This document shows, piece after piece, positions 44,752 to 56,748 of a DNA stretch of 64,000 nt. Location: positions 186,001 through 250,000 of the forward strand of contig JAAVVG010000007.1 in NCBI GenBank assembly GCA_012976225.1, given 5' to 3'. Within the stretch, counting starts at the first letter, position 1; the number at the start of each line of letters is the position of its first letter. The translations under genes were made by a program, and so were the position numbers. The stretch is from Golubevia sp. BC0850 (taxonomy: Eukaryota; Basidiomycota; Exobasidiomycetes; Golubeviales; Golubeviaceae). The notes under the pieces were generated by a model. That model was not told the DNA's origin. It did no database searches and saw nothing but the letters and a program-made list of their open reading frames with translations.

Positions 44752-47700
44752 ATGTCCATGTCCATTTCCACCTCTACCTCTAATCTTCCGAGCTTAATCT
44801 CAAGCAATTCAAACCTAGAGTCAGCTTTATCTCACGTTGAACAAGCATCCAATCTTTTCAATTCACCAGATTCAGCTTCGAGAACTCAGGGAGAGAACAC
44901 CTTCTTGGAGTTGAGAGCTTCTGAAAATGCATTGGATTTGGCTGCTTTCTTCCTTCGTGAGTATGACAGCCCAGAGATCAGATGGGAGAAGACAGACAGG
45001 CTCATGAGATGCAGAGTGGCTGTCAAAAGATATTATAGGACAGAAAGAAAGAGTGGTTGCGGGTCGATGAGGAGTGGTAGAGCAGCAAGAAGAGATGAAT
45101 GAGCTTCAGTCTATTCAAGTTTCATTCCTACTTCTTCTACTCCCCTGTTGCACAGATTCTTACTCTTTATTATCTCTTTATTTCCTCCAGAGCGAAGTTC
45201 AGACCCTTTCGTTCTCTTCCAATCCCTAGAAGTCATCTTGCATCTACTTCCAACTCTACCTCTTCAACAACCCACCCCAGAGATCCAATCTCTCTCACAA
45301 CTACGAGATTTCATTCTTCAAATCGCAATCTTACGAGGTCAAAATGCAGTCCAACTTACTCAACCATCTCAGTCATCTTCTCAACATGGACCCTTCCCTC
45401 TCTATCTACGATCAAGATTCTACCAAGTCTTCTCAGCCTTAGAGAAAAGATGCCTTGGTTTAGAGCTTTCAAAGATGGTCGGAAATCAACCTGATGAGAT
45501 CATCAAAGAATACATGAAGAACCAAATGGAAGTTTTAGGAGGAAAGAGCTTAGGATTAATAGATCAAGAAGGGAAAGATCTGAACTTGGTTTACGAAAGT
45601 TATTTGACTGGTTTATCGATTGTCAAAGCTATCTTGGACGAATTTGGTCTATCGATTAATGATGGTGGTGCTAAACTCTCGGAAGAGACCAAGTCCAAGA
45701 GTGAAGGGAAATCAAAAGAAGTTGTCAAAGGCTCGAAAGTGGGTCTAGATTTTTTACAACATCGATGGTGTAAAACCACTTGTCAGACTTACCTTTTACC
45801 TAAAATAGTTAGTCCAAGCTTAACGATGTTGAACGAGGTATTGGCCAAGATCTCTAACACTCAAGGTCAGCCAAATGATTTCACAATCTTCGATCTTTTG
45901 ATTTCAACGATTGAGAGGCTTCTGAGTTGGAACTTTGTTCTGTACATTAGTGAAGCTGGGCTTCTTTCTTCTGCTACGCATGGTCAGGATTTGGATATCT
46001 TCAAATTGATGGAACAAGATGAAGAGACCTCAGAGGGATCGACTTCAAGTGGCCGAATAATACCTGACACAGAGATTCAATATCCACTTCTCTCCAATGA
46101 TTTGAAATTATTGCTATTCAACTCTTATCGGTTTTCGATTTCCTCTTTCAATCAAAACTTTCAGTCATCTTCAGTCTCGAACTTCAATAACAGCAACGTA
46201 AAGCAACCCTCAGTGTCATCAATTACAATTCATAATCTGAGACAATCTTTGTTGATGACTGCAACCTTCAAGGTCGATAACTTTTACTATTCAGAGGCTG
46301 GTAGACTAGAACGAGCAAACACTCAGATTGTTCGGAATCAGATCTTCTTAAGCATGATCAAAAGTTTAATTGAGCAGGAATGCTCTCAAAGCAGTGGAGG
46401 TTCAGTAAATAAGGGCAACAACTTCCTATTCCTGATCCAATTGCTTCAAGCATTTATCAGCATCAATGGTTTTGATGTGGTCCTGTCTTCGAACTCAACT
46501 CCAGTCCCTTTAGCTTTCAATGATCCAAGTCAAAACGATCCAACCCTTCTCATCACCGAGTTCTTCACTTCTCTTTCAAAATTTTCAGTCGCCACCTTCG
46601 ATTTCACTTCTTCAAAATCCATGAACTCAGATGAGGAAGATGATTTGAAAACGATCAACGAAGAGCTGGTTGAATCTTTGTTAGCTTTTTGGGTTTCTTT
46701 GATTATGTCTTCGAAGACTTGTATTGAAGAACAAGGAGATCCTTCTGCTTCTTCTGCTGAACGAATATCGACTCTCAACACTTTCTACCAATTATCAATC
46801 CCTTCAGTTCGTCAAGATGTGGTCTTCAAATACATCGACTCAAGACTAATATTCATTGAAAGAGATATTGGATCCAACGATTCTGATGATCATTCGGAAC
46901 AAGGATCAACAATTCTTTCAGATCAAGAGGTTTATGCTGAGCAGTTGAAGAATTTGAGTCTTTTAGCGAGGATTTCGGCTGGTGAAAGTTTAGGTCATTT
47001 GATTGGTAGATGTGGTCCTGTGGTCGAGAAGTTGCTGGGAATTGCTGGTGGAACTTGGCAGCCGAGGAATGATATTACTCAGGAAAAGGAATTGGAGATT
47101 GTTTGGGAGCAAACTCATTGGTTGACCATGATCGTTGGACATGTTTTGACGGATGACTTCAAGGGTGAAACTGTGGAGATTCCAAGAGAGATTGAGGAGC
47201 TTCGGAGTCTGGTGAGTAGAGTTAAGAGTGGACGTGACCTTAAGTCTAGTTCGATGTTTGGTTTCCCATCTTAATGGATAATCAATGCGCTGATGGATTC
47301 CAGGAGCTGAACTTTCAACACTATCTCTTCTCTCCTCTCTTTTCTCTAGCCTGAAAATCCAGCAGGCATTCTCATCAACCAACTAGGAATCAATCTCTTT
47401 CATCAGTTACTCAACCCTCAACCCAATACACCTCAGACGAGTCCTCAACTCATTCAGACTATTCTTTGGTTCAATTCTCGATGGCTTCCGATCTACCTCT
47501 TTCCCTCCCCGAGTTCCAACCAACCGGCTCAAGACAATCTCGAAGCAACTTTTGGATCCCAAATTTCTCTAGGGGCTGGAATCCGATTGCTTTCTTTCAT
47601 TCTTCAAAAGATAAGTGAAACTTTGTCTGCCTGGTTATCTGATTCAGACATCGTTTCAGGAGTCTCTACTCTCATCCTTTCAATGACCAAATCGGAATCC

Positions 47701-49377
47701 ATTATGAAGATTCTTCTGAAAAGACCTGAGATGGAATCGTTACTCAAGAACCTAGTCCAAAACCTAGATTCTCTACCTACTGGAACTCATGGGAAAATGA
47801 TCGAAAGCTTAGTGAAATGTATCTTTGGAAGTCTCAGGAGCTCAGGTGAAGCTTCTACTACTCAAAATCAAGGTCCGGAACATTTCTTTGGTTTATTGAC
47901 ATCAGCAATCGAATTCAGGTTTAACGATATCATACATCAATACTCTTCGAACTTCCAAAAGAACTCTCAAAGATCAGATTTAATTTTTAACTTACAGACG
48001 TCTTTGGAAATGCTAGAGGGGTTATCTTCCAGTATTGAACCGCATTCTTCAGTCCAACCCATTTTTGACTTCGTTTCAAAGCTCTTTCCCACCTTGGTCG
48101 AGCTGGTCAAAGTCTATAGTGTGAGATCAGAACTTTTAATCTCTATTGTCAAAGTCTTCCAAACTCTGACAAGGTCTTTGGAAATCGATTTCGGTTGTTC
48201 AGAATCTATCCTTACAAACCTCAATCATACCTGCTTGAGTTTACTCGACACCATCAACACTTCCGGAGCTGGTGAAACTTTGGTTGGCAACAAAAACGAC
48301 AGCGCTCTAGATGATGACGTCCCCTTTGAAGGACTAGGGCTAATTATAGAGTTATTAAACGACTTGATGAAAGGAAATGCATCGAATGAGTTTCAAGAGC
48401 AAGATCTTCGAGGCTGGTTAAATCCAACTCTTGACAACAGAAAGACTTCAGATGTTTGTCTTTTTGGGTTCTCAGTAATCGTTCCTATGGTGTTAGTCTC
48501 TCATCCTCCCTCTTCAGGACCTTTAGAGATCCCCTCAATCAAACATTTGTTTGGGCAGCTGAGTTCAGGTTTGATCACTACTTTTCCTTCTAGATTGATC
48601 GGGCTGGGGCTGTCCGGATCAAGTATTCAAGACGGAACGACTTCTGGAATGCGAGTCTTCGAAAATTCTATCAAAGCCTTGACTTTGATCCTAGAGACTG
48701 ATGACAGCGAGGTTTGTCTCAAAGCTTTGGAAGCTATTCAACCTTTCTGTCAGGCCGCTTTGGAGGTCGCTGAAAAAGGTGAGTCAATCTCCAGAACCTC
48801 TGCTTCAGTTTGAACAGACTTCATAAATCTCTGAATTTTCTCTTCGTCTGTTCCAGTGCAATCTTCTCCTACTTCTACCGACCTACTTCAACACGCCTTG
48901 GACCATCTTCTAGTTACACTGCTGCGATCAACACTTCTAGAACCTTTAGACTCCTCTCTATTAGATTCTCATCTGGCTGCAATCAGGACTCTCATTCACT
49001 CTCGAATTTCTCAAAACTTGGGCGGTCAAGCTTCTCTGATCGCAATGTTGAAGAACTTCTGCTCAGAGACTTCTTTGATCTCAACAAGAGATGCAAAGAC
49101 TCGAAGAACTTCTTCCAAGAGCATTGGGATTGGAGCTCAAAGTGATTTCAAGCTGAGTCCAGAAATCGAATCCTCAAGAAGACAGATTTTACACCGAACC
49201 ATCGAGAGGCTCGGAGAGAACGTTTTCGATTCGCCTTTGGTTAAGATTCCCAGCCCCAGGTTGGACCGAATTGGCTATGCAATGGCCAGCAAGGAGGAAT
49301 ACAAAGTCAGGTATCTTTTTTGTTCAAATTCAAGAGCTGTCGTTGGGAAAGCTAGAGGAGTCTTGAGAGTTAGATGA
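44752..49377 (+). CDS. XPO4: Exportin-4-like karyopherin
   Basis: Four exons (44752-44956, 45191-47211, 47350-48778, 48857-49377) join in phase to 1391 residues; human XPO4 has 1151. The N-terminus has an importin-beta-like repeat start (SALSHVEQASNLF, GENTFLELR, DLAAFFLQRSSDPFVLFQSLEVI) and a segment with IERLLSWNFVLY, matching the VLSWNF block of XPO4. The rest is a long series of amphipathic helices fitting HEAT repeats. XPO4 exports cargo such as eIF5A and imports others in a Ran-GTP-dependent way at the nuclear pore. The ATG at 44752 is used because the first frame's further start is not ATG. The C-terminal end is less certain: a donor-like site near 49311 could add an exon. Confidence 0.75.
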
Positions 49378-49692
49378 GAAAGCGTAGATGTGGCACTTCT
49401 CTTTTCCCAATCCAATGCTTATAGAACTCACATTTTAATCTCGATTTTTCAATCCAATTGCATCCCTTCCCAAGAGCTCATTCTCTATTTAGTTCAACTT
49501 GCCATCTGAGATCTGAAATCCTGAAATCCGAACCGTCGGTTTCCATCTCCGATACGTCGGCTGCGTGGTAGATTGCAATTCCCTCGTGCACGTACTGTAT
49601 ACAAACCCTTTCTTCTTCTTCTCCTTTCCTTCCTTCTCTTTTCTCTCAGACCTTTCGCTCAGACCATCATTCATCATTCTACTCAAACAATC
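49378..49692. other. Spacer between XPO4 and the CoA-transferase gene
   Basis: 315 bases, pyrimidine-rich toward the CoA-transferase start (tctttcttcttctcctttcc), as is usual before fungal transcription starts. No gene. Confidence 0.5.
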
Positions 49693-51404
49693 ATGCCCAA
49701 CGACACAGATCCTTCCACCAGAGCGATCTACGAATCCCTTTGCTCGTCAATCGGCCTCGAGCCTATGGGAGATAGACTGAAACTTCAAGGTCAGGATCCC
49801 GTCACTGCCTCTACCCATAGGATCGGAGACGCTACAGCTGCAGCGTTGGCGTTGCTAGGTACCTCGATGTCCTCTTTGCTCTACGAAAGAAGCGGTCTCT
49901 TGGACGAGATTCGTGTCTCCGTAGAGGACGCTATCCTTCAGCTCAGTGCAGCTTTCTTCACAACAGTGAATGATGTAGGTCTGATGAAGTTCTTTGAAGA
50001 TCCAAAGTTGTTTTCGGAAAGGTAGGTGATAGGACTTTCCTCCCTCTCTCCTTTTGCCTCTCCTTCCCTGCTCAATTTTTCTTGCTTTCCTCTCTCTATA
50101 TTCCATCCTACCTGTACCTGGTACTTCACCTCATACAGCGACTTCTATAAGGCAAAAGACGGACGCTTCGTCTTTCTCCTTCTCACCTATCCTCAACTTC
50201 GAAACGTGGCCTGTGAAATCCTAAATTGTCCTCCTTCCCGTCAACACTACCAGGAGGAGATCGCCAAGTGGGACGCGTTCGAGTTAGAGAGAAGTATCTA
50301 TGCTCAAGGAGGTTGCTGCATTGCAATTAGAAGTCGGGAGGAATGGAGAGACTCTGAAGTGGGCAAGGCAAGCATGGCCACTCCACTAATCTCAATCGAA
50401 AAGATTGGAGACTCAGTAGCAGAGCCACTTCCACCGCTTCCGAAGTCTGCTCAAGGAAAGGCCAAACCTCTAGAAGGAATCAAGATTCTAGACAATACTC
50501 ATGTCATCGCAGGACCAATGTCATCGCGGATCGGAACCGAACATGGAGCAGAATGTCTCCACATGTCTACCCCAGATCATCCCGATCCTGCTGCGATGGT
50601 CAACGAGACCTGCATCGGAAAGAAAAACGTTTTCTGTGATCTTCTCACAGAAGAGGGTCGTTCTGCGTTCTGGGGAGTTCTCAAAGAAGCAGACATCTAC
50701 GTCAGCTCTTATCTTTCACTCGACAAGAAAGGACTTTCAGTCGAACAGCTCATCAAGACAAGACCTGGACTCATCATTCTAGAGTATCATGGTTGGGACT
50801 TCAATGGAGAATGGGCCGAAAGAGGAGGTTTCGACCAGCTCGCTTGCAGGTGAGACGAAGCAACTGTCGCCATTTGAGGAACAAGAAGGGGTATACATTG
50901 ACATCTTTTCCATTGCTTCCTTCGTAGCGCAACTGGATTCGCAGCTGAAGAGGGAGGGTTTGATAACCCAAGGCTTCCACCTACCTATCTTCTTAACGAC
51001 TACCTGGCAGCAATTTTAGGATCAGCCGGCATGGTCGCAGCTCTTCAAAGGAGATCGAAAGAAGGTGGAAGCTATCGCGTCTGTCTCAGTGAGTTTGTTT
51101 CTAAATAAAGACGATTCGTAGTTGAGAGCTCGAACTCTCTTTCGTTCCCTTATCTCATTCCCTTCTCTTGACAGATCTGGCGAGAGTCTGTACTTGGGTT
51201 CAAGATCTGGGCTCTTTCCAACACTCGGAAGTCGAGCACCTTCCACCAGTCGATCACCAAGCACAACCTGGAATTCTGAAGACCGTCGAAGGTCCAGTTG
51301 GAACCACTCAGTACCTTCCAACTTGTGTCCACTACAAAGAAATTGGACTCAATCTTTCGGTGGGAGCTGAACCGCTGGGAGCTTCGAGATTCAAGTGGGC
51401 CTAG
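49693..51404 (+). CDS. Class III (CaiB/BaiF-type) CoA-transferase, two-half fungal form
   Basis: Four exons (49693-50021, 50139-50849, 50928-51088, 51175-51404) join in phase to 476 residues. The first half has SIYAQGGCCIAIRSREEW and LPKSAQGKAKPLEGIKIL; the second half starts the Rossmann-type repeat (ILDNTHVIAGPMSSRIG, NVFCDLLTEEGRSAF, EADIYVSSY) and continues with GFDQLACSATGF and PPTYLLNDYLAAILGSAGMVAAL. The Asp in LLNDYLAA sits where family III enzymes keep the aspartate that forms the acyl-anhydride intermediate. Such enzymes move CoA between acyl groups. No PTS1 is present at the C-terminus (RFKWA). It is convergent with the carboxylase beta gene (about 210 bases apart), which suggests a role in activating the same substrate (inference). 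Confidence 0.85.
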
Positions 51405-51612
51405 TTCTAAAATCTTAGATCGCCTTTCACCTCTTGCTTCAGAATCTGTCTTCCTTCCGTTGTTCCAAGTCTCGTCCTCGAGCTTTCCATCGAAATTCAT
51501 GCTTTCATTCTGTCTTTCACTCTGTCTTTTCCTTAAAAATTTCTTCTCATCAATTCAATCTAAAATAGTCTATTACAAATCTGAGAGTCACGAACGAGTC
51601 ACGTACGGCTTC

Positions 51613-54081
51613 TTACATTCTGGAAACTCCACCGAATCCTGGATTCCCTCTGATTTCTTCTTGAGCAAAAGTGGCAAGACAGAAGGCGACGACGTCCCTA
51701 GTGTCTCTGGGATCGATGAGTCCGTCATCCATCAGTCTGCTTGAAGTGTAGTAGGGATTAGACTCCTCTTCGACTTTGGACCTCAGCAGATCGGTTTTCT
51801 TCTGTTGCTTGACTTCGTCGATGACCTTTCCGCTACGAGCCGCGATATTACGGTCCACACTAAATGAAAGGTAGAAGAAGAGAAGATTAGACGACAGAAA
51901 AGAAGGGGTCTGCAGCAATAGAGTTGAAACTTTACTCACAGGTCCATGACTCCTGCCATTGCATCTGGTCCCATTACAGAGCATCTAGCTTGAGGCCATT
52001 GAAAGAGAAAACGAGCTCGGTAGACGCGTCCACACTGGGAGGAGAGGAGAAAGTGACGATGTCAGACTCAGAAACGGACCTCAACGTTACCTTCCCCAGC
52101 TAAGCCTCTCTGGACTTCAATGAAACGACTATAAAACATACCATAGCTGGGTTTGAGGCGCCAAATCTAAAGGACAGAAAAAGGCAGAAGAGGTGAGTAA
52201 GAAAAGAGGTGAGTAAGAAGTACTTAGGAGGCGAAAGGCCCAGACCCTTCGTGGCGGATGGCTGTTCCTAAATTGTATCCTCTCGGCACCTCCGCTTCGC
52301 TCAATCTATTCTACAGTTATAACACAAACGAATCATACTCACGAAGCTCCCACCAAGATAGAGATGTGTGGAACGCGAGAATTTGAGACGGCGTTGATAA
52401 GTAGTGAGCCATACTTGATCGATCCAGCCTTCTCGTATTCTGCCCCAACCATAAAACCCGAGACATTATGGAGGAACAGAATTGGACTGTTGTTTTGATT
52501 GCAAAGTCTGATAAATTGAGTCGCTTTTTGGGCGTCGGAGGGCTGTTGAAAGAAAGATAGAGGGGGGAAGAAAGCAACTAGGTTCAGAATTGAAAAAAGA
52601 CAGAGGTCACTTTCGAGGTCTCGATTGAACTCACATTTAAGACTCCGTTGTTTCCAAGGAATCCAAGTGGATATCCAGCGACATAACCAAATCCACAGAC
52701 AGTGTTGGATCCGTAGAGAGGCTTGAAAGCGGAGAATCTTGAGCCGTCAGTAATCCTAGCCACGAGATGGTTGATGTCCCAAGGTTTCTTGTAGTTCGCT
52801 TGAGCAACGTCGAACAAGGTCTCCATCGTGTGAAGTGGAAGGAGTGGATCCCATTTTGGAGGTTGAAGAGCTTGAGGTCTTCCCATTGAATCAGACCAAT
52901 TGAGAGTTGCTACCCAATATCTAGCGAACTTGATAGCCTCCACCTCGTTTCTAGCCAGAGCATCAGAAACACCTGAGATTTTCGAATGCAGATCTGCGGA
53001 ACCGAGCTGGTCAGCAGTTGATTCTTCCCCAGTAGCTAATTTAACGATAGGTGGCCCTCCTAGGAAGAGTTTGGCAGCGTTCTTGACCATTATCTTGAGA
53101 GGGGGAGGGGGGAAGTGTCAATTTTCCTCGATCCTTTTCTACCAAATAAGGCCAACTCACAACCATATCACTCATTCCTTCAAGATAGGGTACAAACAGA
53201 GAGCATAAGGTCAGAAAACGATCAAAAGTGGAACTGTATTGAACGAGGACGTGCACGGCAATGTTCCACCGAACAAGGGGAAGGAAAAAGACGCTCTCCC
53301 CCCCCTTTGTTGAACTCAGTTCCTCGTCTCACCTGGAGTATAGGCTCCGGCCGCCGGACACTCTCCGAAGACAACCGAGCAGGTTGGGATCCCATCTTCA
53401 GACCGACGTGCCAGATCATAAAATTGAGCTGCACCTTGATGGAACTCGAACTGGTGACGGAGATTGACCCCAGCAGAGTGTACTAAGAAGACTATTGGAA
53501 TCCTGTTCTCATGAGCGATCTGACCTAGTCGTTGTATCTTCTGTATTTGTGCCCTGTTCGCAGTAGCCCCTTGAAGGAGGCATAGTTGAAGAAAGGTGAG
53601 AAGACCTGACCGAAAGTAGTGTTTGAAGACACATACTTACCTTGTATTGTGGGTATATGTGCAATACACATAGTCAAAGTTGACCTGTCAATAAGATGAG
53701 AAGAGCGTCAGCGAAAGCGTGGTACACGAGACCGAATCGATTTACTCACGAAACCAATCCGATTCCTCCTACGACGCTCCCTGAAGGGGTGCAGTCCTTT
53801 TGTCCATATCCAGCAAAGGTACATAGCTCTAGGAAAGGAGAGTCTTGATCCAAAAGAAGTGTGAGTCTGTCACGAGCTAGAAGTTGACCTCTAGAAAGAT
53901 GAAGATGTTGACTTTTGGCTCCACCTTGATGGATGACTTCTTGGGTCTTTTTATTCAAGTCTTCAACGGTGGCTAGATTCTCTTCCCTGTTAGCGAGGAC
54001 TGCATCGTCGATGGAGATGGGGGGAAGTTCCATTACTGGAAACCTGAGAGCCGGATGAGCATTCTGAACTTGTTGATGCAT
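51613..54081 (-). CDS. Acyl-CoA carboxylase beta (carboxyltransferase) subunit, MCCB-like, PTS1-like tail
   Basis: Nine exons (54081-53750, 53684-53641, 53569-53333, 53177-53161, 53093-52635, 52542-52343, 52166-52142, 52034-51940, 51859-51613) give 551 residues, close to human MCCC2 (563). Exons of 17 and 25 bases are needed to keep the frame. Family blocks: ARDRLTLLLDQDSPFLEL, FGECPAAGAYTPGMSDMV (equivalent of GSCTAGGAYVPAM), FLGGPPIVKLATGEE, GSADLHSKISGVSD, ITDGSRF, GFLGNNGVLN, FLHNVSGFMVG, FGASNPAMCGRVY, FQWPQARCSVMG, ESNPYYTSSRLMDDG and DPRDTRDV. It transfers carboxylate from biotin to an acyl-CoA, with the alpha subunit at 56.7-59.8 kb. No mitochondrial presequence is evident, and the end is Ser-Arg-Met where MCCB usually has Phe-Arg-Met. 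It is more divergent from MCCB than a plain orthologue would be, so the substrate is open. Confidence 0.85.
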
Positions 54082-54885
54082 AGTGCTTGATCGAGAACCA
54101 GCAATAGTTGGGTTGATGAATCGTAAGTTTTGAAAGAAGAGAGAAAGTTGGAGAGAAAGTGATAAGATGATGGATACGAAAGTGAAAGGAAATAATGAAA
54201 TAAATCTTCAACTTTTGACGATGCAAGCAGGACGGAACGTGAGCAAAGATGAAAGTTAGATTGATTCCCTCGCATGATGGACATAATTAGACTAGATCTT
54301 TCTTATCTAGATTCTCACAGAAGGCTGGATGGAGTTCACCTTGTACGTAGGTGAGGCGAGAAGAAGATACGTCAGATAACTTGGCCGGAAAATTCTTGTC
54401 TACCTAGGCGGTACGCCAAAGGAAGGCGCAAGATAAGGGTTCGCTTCCTGCGCCACGATTCCCTTTTCATTTTGATTGAAATTCTAATTCAGCCATCGCT
54501 ACTTTGTTGGTCATCGGGAGTGAAAGAGAGCGTTCCGAGCTGCGCACAGTTTGTCCTGCTGGTATTTTGGCTGGCCGGCGGCAACGCAGGGCAAATCTTC
54601 CTCTTCACTTGCACGTTCTGACATTCATTATTCATGCGAAAGACTACTGTGAGCTTCGAATTTTGCAGGAGAGAAATCCGCAGAGAGGGCTTGAAAGTCA
54701 CAGTTGGCTCGAGCGTTGGGACTGGGTCCTCAGGCCTCAGAAGGCAGATTCAGCGCAAGAGAAGATGATTCTAAGGTCTATGATTGTATTCAAAAGATAC
54801 AGAAAGACAAACTGAGAAATGTGAGAGAAATGTTTAAAATGAACCGAAAGTGATTAATGGGAAAGAGAATTCGTATGAGGAGGTC
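54082..54885. other. Spacer between carboxylase beta and hydrolase genes
   Basis: About 800 bases holding the beta promoter and the hydrolase 3' flank. A plus-strand frame (54504-54815) shows no family features. No RNA gene recognised. Confidence 0.45.
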
Positions 54886-56043
54886 TCAGAGTTTTGAAGG
54901 TAGATCAATTCCTTTTAGGCCCATGCCATTCAATCTTATCTCTCTGGTTGTCAATGATTTAGATCCAGATGAACCAGAATTGATTTGAACATGATACCAA
55001 TCACGAATTGTGTTTGCGACCTCTTGGTAATGTCCTCTGAACATGTGGTCTGCGTCTTCAACTAAATGTAGCTTGACGTTTTGTTTAGGATTCTTTTGAA
55101 GAGCATCTACGTATGCGAATGAGTCTTGAAGAGGTACGGTGTCGTCTGACTTTCCATGAACAATGAGACTGAGGACGAAGGAGGGAAAAAAGGTGTCGAT
55201 GGATGAGAAGAAAGAAGTTGCTGTCAGTTCAATTTCAAAAACGAAGTTAAGTTCAAACCAAATTCTTTATCGAACCACAAGAAGGAAGATTCGAGCCTAA
55301 ACTGACACTCACACTTTAGTCTCGGCAGGGAATTTCTTGACGATCTCATGGATTGGGAAACGGGAGAACCTTTCCACCCCAGAACGTTGAATCTCGAATT
55401 CTTTCAGCTCTCCAGATACCTTAACTCTCAATCTAAATACACCATCTTTTTCTAAAGCCTCCTTCTCCTTTCTGTTCCTGCTTTGAGCACGAGATAGATC
55501 CCAACGCGAAGAGAGAGAGACGAAGTGTCTGGGCTTGTCCAACAAATCCCTGTTAAATTCTTCACAGGAAGAGAAATAAGTCCAAGCTGCTAATGCTCCT
55601 CTTGAATGGGCGATAATCACATCTACTTCATAACCTAGATCGTTTTGTAAGAATTTGATGACCGAGCGAATGTCTTGCAGATCATTCAAAACCCCATCCA
55701 CTTTCCACTCTCCTCCAGTTTCTCCGTTCCCTCTGAAGTCGAAGCGGAAGCTGTCAATTGGAAGTTGAGCTGATAGCTCTCTATGGTAGCTTTGGTTCTT
55801 GTGGGCTAGAATTCCATGAAGGATCAGGGCTATCTTCTGAGAAGGATTTCCTAGCTTCTTGATGTTGAGGAGACCAGCGATGTCGACCCCTTTCTCTGAG
55901 GATGGAATGTGAATTTTTGCTTCTTGATCGGAATGATAGAGATTGGGGATTGAGCCTTGAAGAGTGGCTTTTGGGATCGAAATGATAGCTGGATTCTCAT
56001 GTGAGATGATTGGAGTGTGGAAGAGCTCTTGGTGGGTCGACAT
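54886..56043 (-). CDS. Alpha/beta hydrolase with SKL peroxisomal signal
   Basis: Two exons (56043-55313, 55168-54886) join in phase 2 to 337 residues. The fold markers are ALILHGILAHKN (oxyanion HG), DFRGNGETGGEW, the nucleophile elbow IIAHSRGALAAW, the acid in HGKSDDTVPL and the histidine in EDADHMF, so the catalytic triad is complete. The protein ends PSKL, a canonical PTS1, and the stop follows directly. It belongs to a serine aminopeptidase-like/esterase family; candidate roles are an acyl-CoA thioesterase or ester hydrolase, but the sequence does not decide. It lies between the two carboxylase subunit genes, transcribed in the same direction as beta and divergent from alpha (about 700 bases), which supports a shared pathway. 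Confidence 0.82.
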
Positions 56044-56748
56044 TGTTGCGAAGAGAGATGCTGATCTGGGTTGGAAGAGGTTGGAAGATGGGATGGAAAG
56101 GAAGATGTTCGAGTAAGAAGTCCGAAGGAAAGCGCAGACTTAATTCGGAGAACAGTTCAGTTGTCATGTAACGTAAAAGTCAATTTCACTCTCCTGCTCG
56201 TCGGGTCAATTCGCGTGAAAGAACTTTCTCGGATTTCTCCTGCTGATCTTTCTGTCTACGTAATCGAAACCTTACTGCACGTTATCGCTTCTGGGTCCAA
56301 AAATACGAGAGGTGGTATGTAGGATGTGGATTGGGAAAAATGAAGTTCTTGAAAAGATAAGGTCGCGACCGCGTTTCGTTGGCCGCCACGTAGATTAAAT
56401 GTTGGCGTACCGGCGTACCTCGAAGTTTGCCTGCGCCTTCGAAACGTTTTGTTTTCCATCCCGTCATGACGATAAACAAAATGGGCAGGAACTTCCTGCT
56501 TGTCCCACTGCCTTCAAAAAGAAGATCGTGAAAGATCTCGATGTCTTTACCGTCTCGGACCCAAAAAGAGAAGCCAACCTAACTTTCCACTTCAAGCATT
56601 TTTTCACTTCTTCTAAAGATTCCTCCTCCCAACTTCTAACTTCTCAGCAGTCCTCAGAAGTGAGTCCGAAGAAAGCTTCCTAGAGTTTTGAGCTTTTGCG
56701 ACGACTAACTTCCTCTTTCCCTTTTTTTCTATAGACGACAGTCTTTAA
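56044..56748 (+). promoter_or_regulatory. Divergent region between hydrolase and carboxylase alpha, with a possible spliced upstream ORF
   Basis: An ATG at 56399 opens a frame through 56659. There a gtgagt donor can pair with the acceptor ending at 56734. After splicing this frame ends at a TGA whose bases overlap the alpha ATG (ATGA at 56749). A stop lies directly before the alpha ATG in its own frame, so the alpha start at 56749 is secure. The upstream frame may be a leader ORF or chance. Confidence 0.4.

Noticed and set aside
53222-53434. Minus-strand frame ending in RRGTEFNKGGGERLF as carboxylase beta exon
   Set aside because: A different frame from the true exon, which reads CSVVFGECPAAGAYTPG and ends at a gtgaga donor at 53333.
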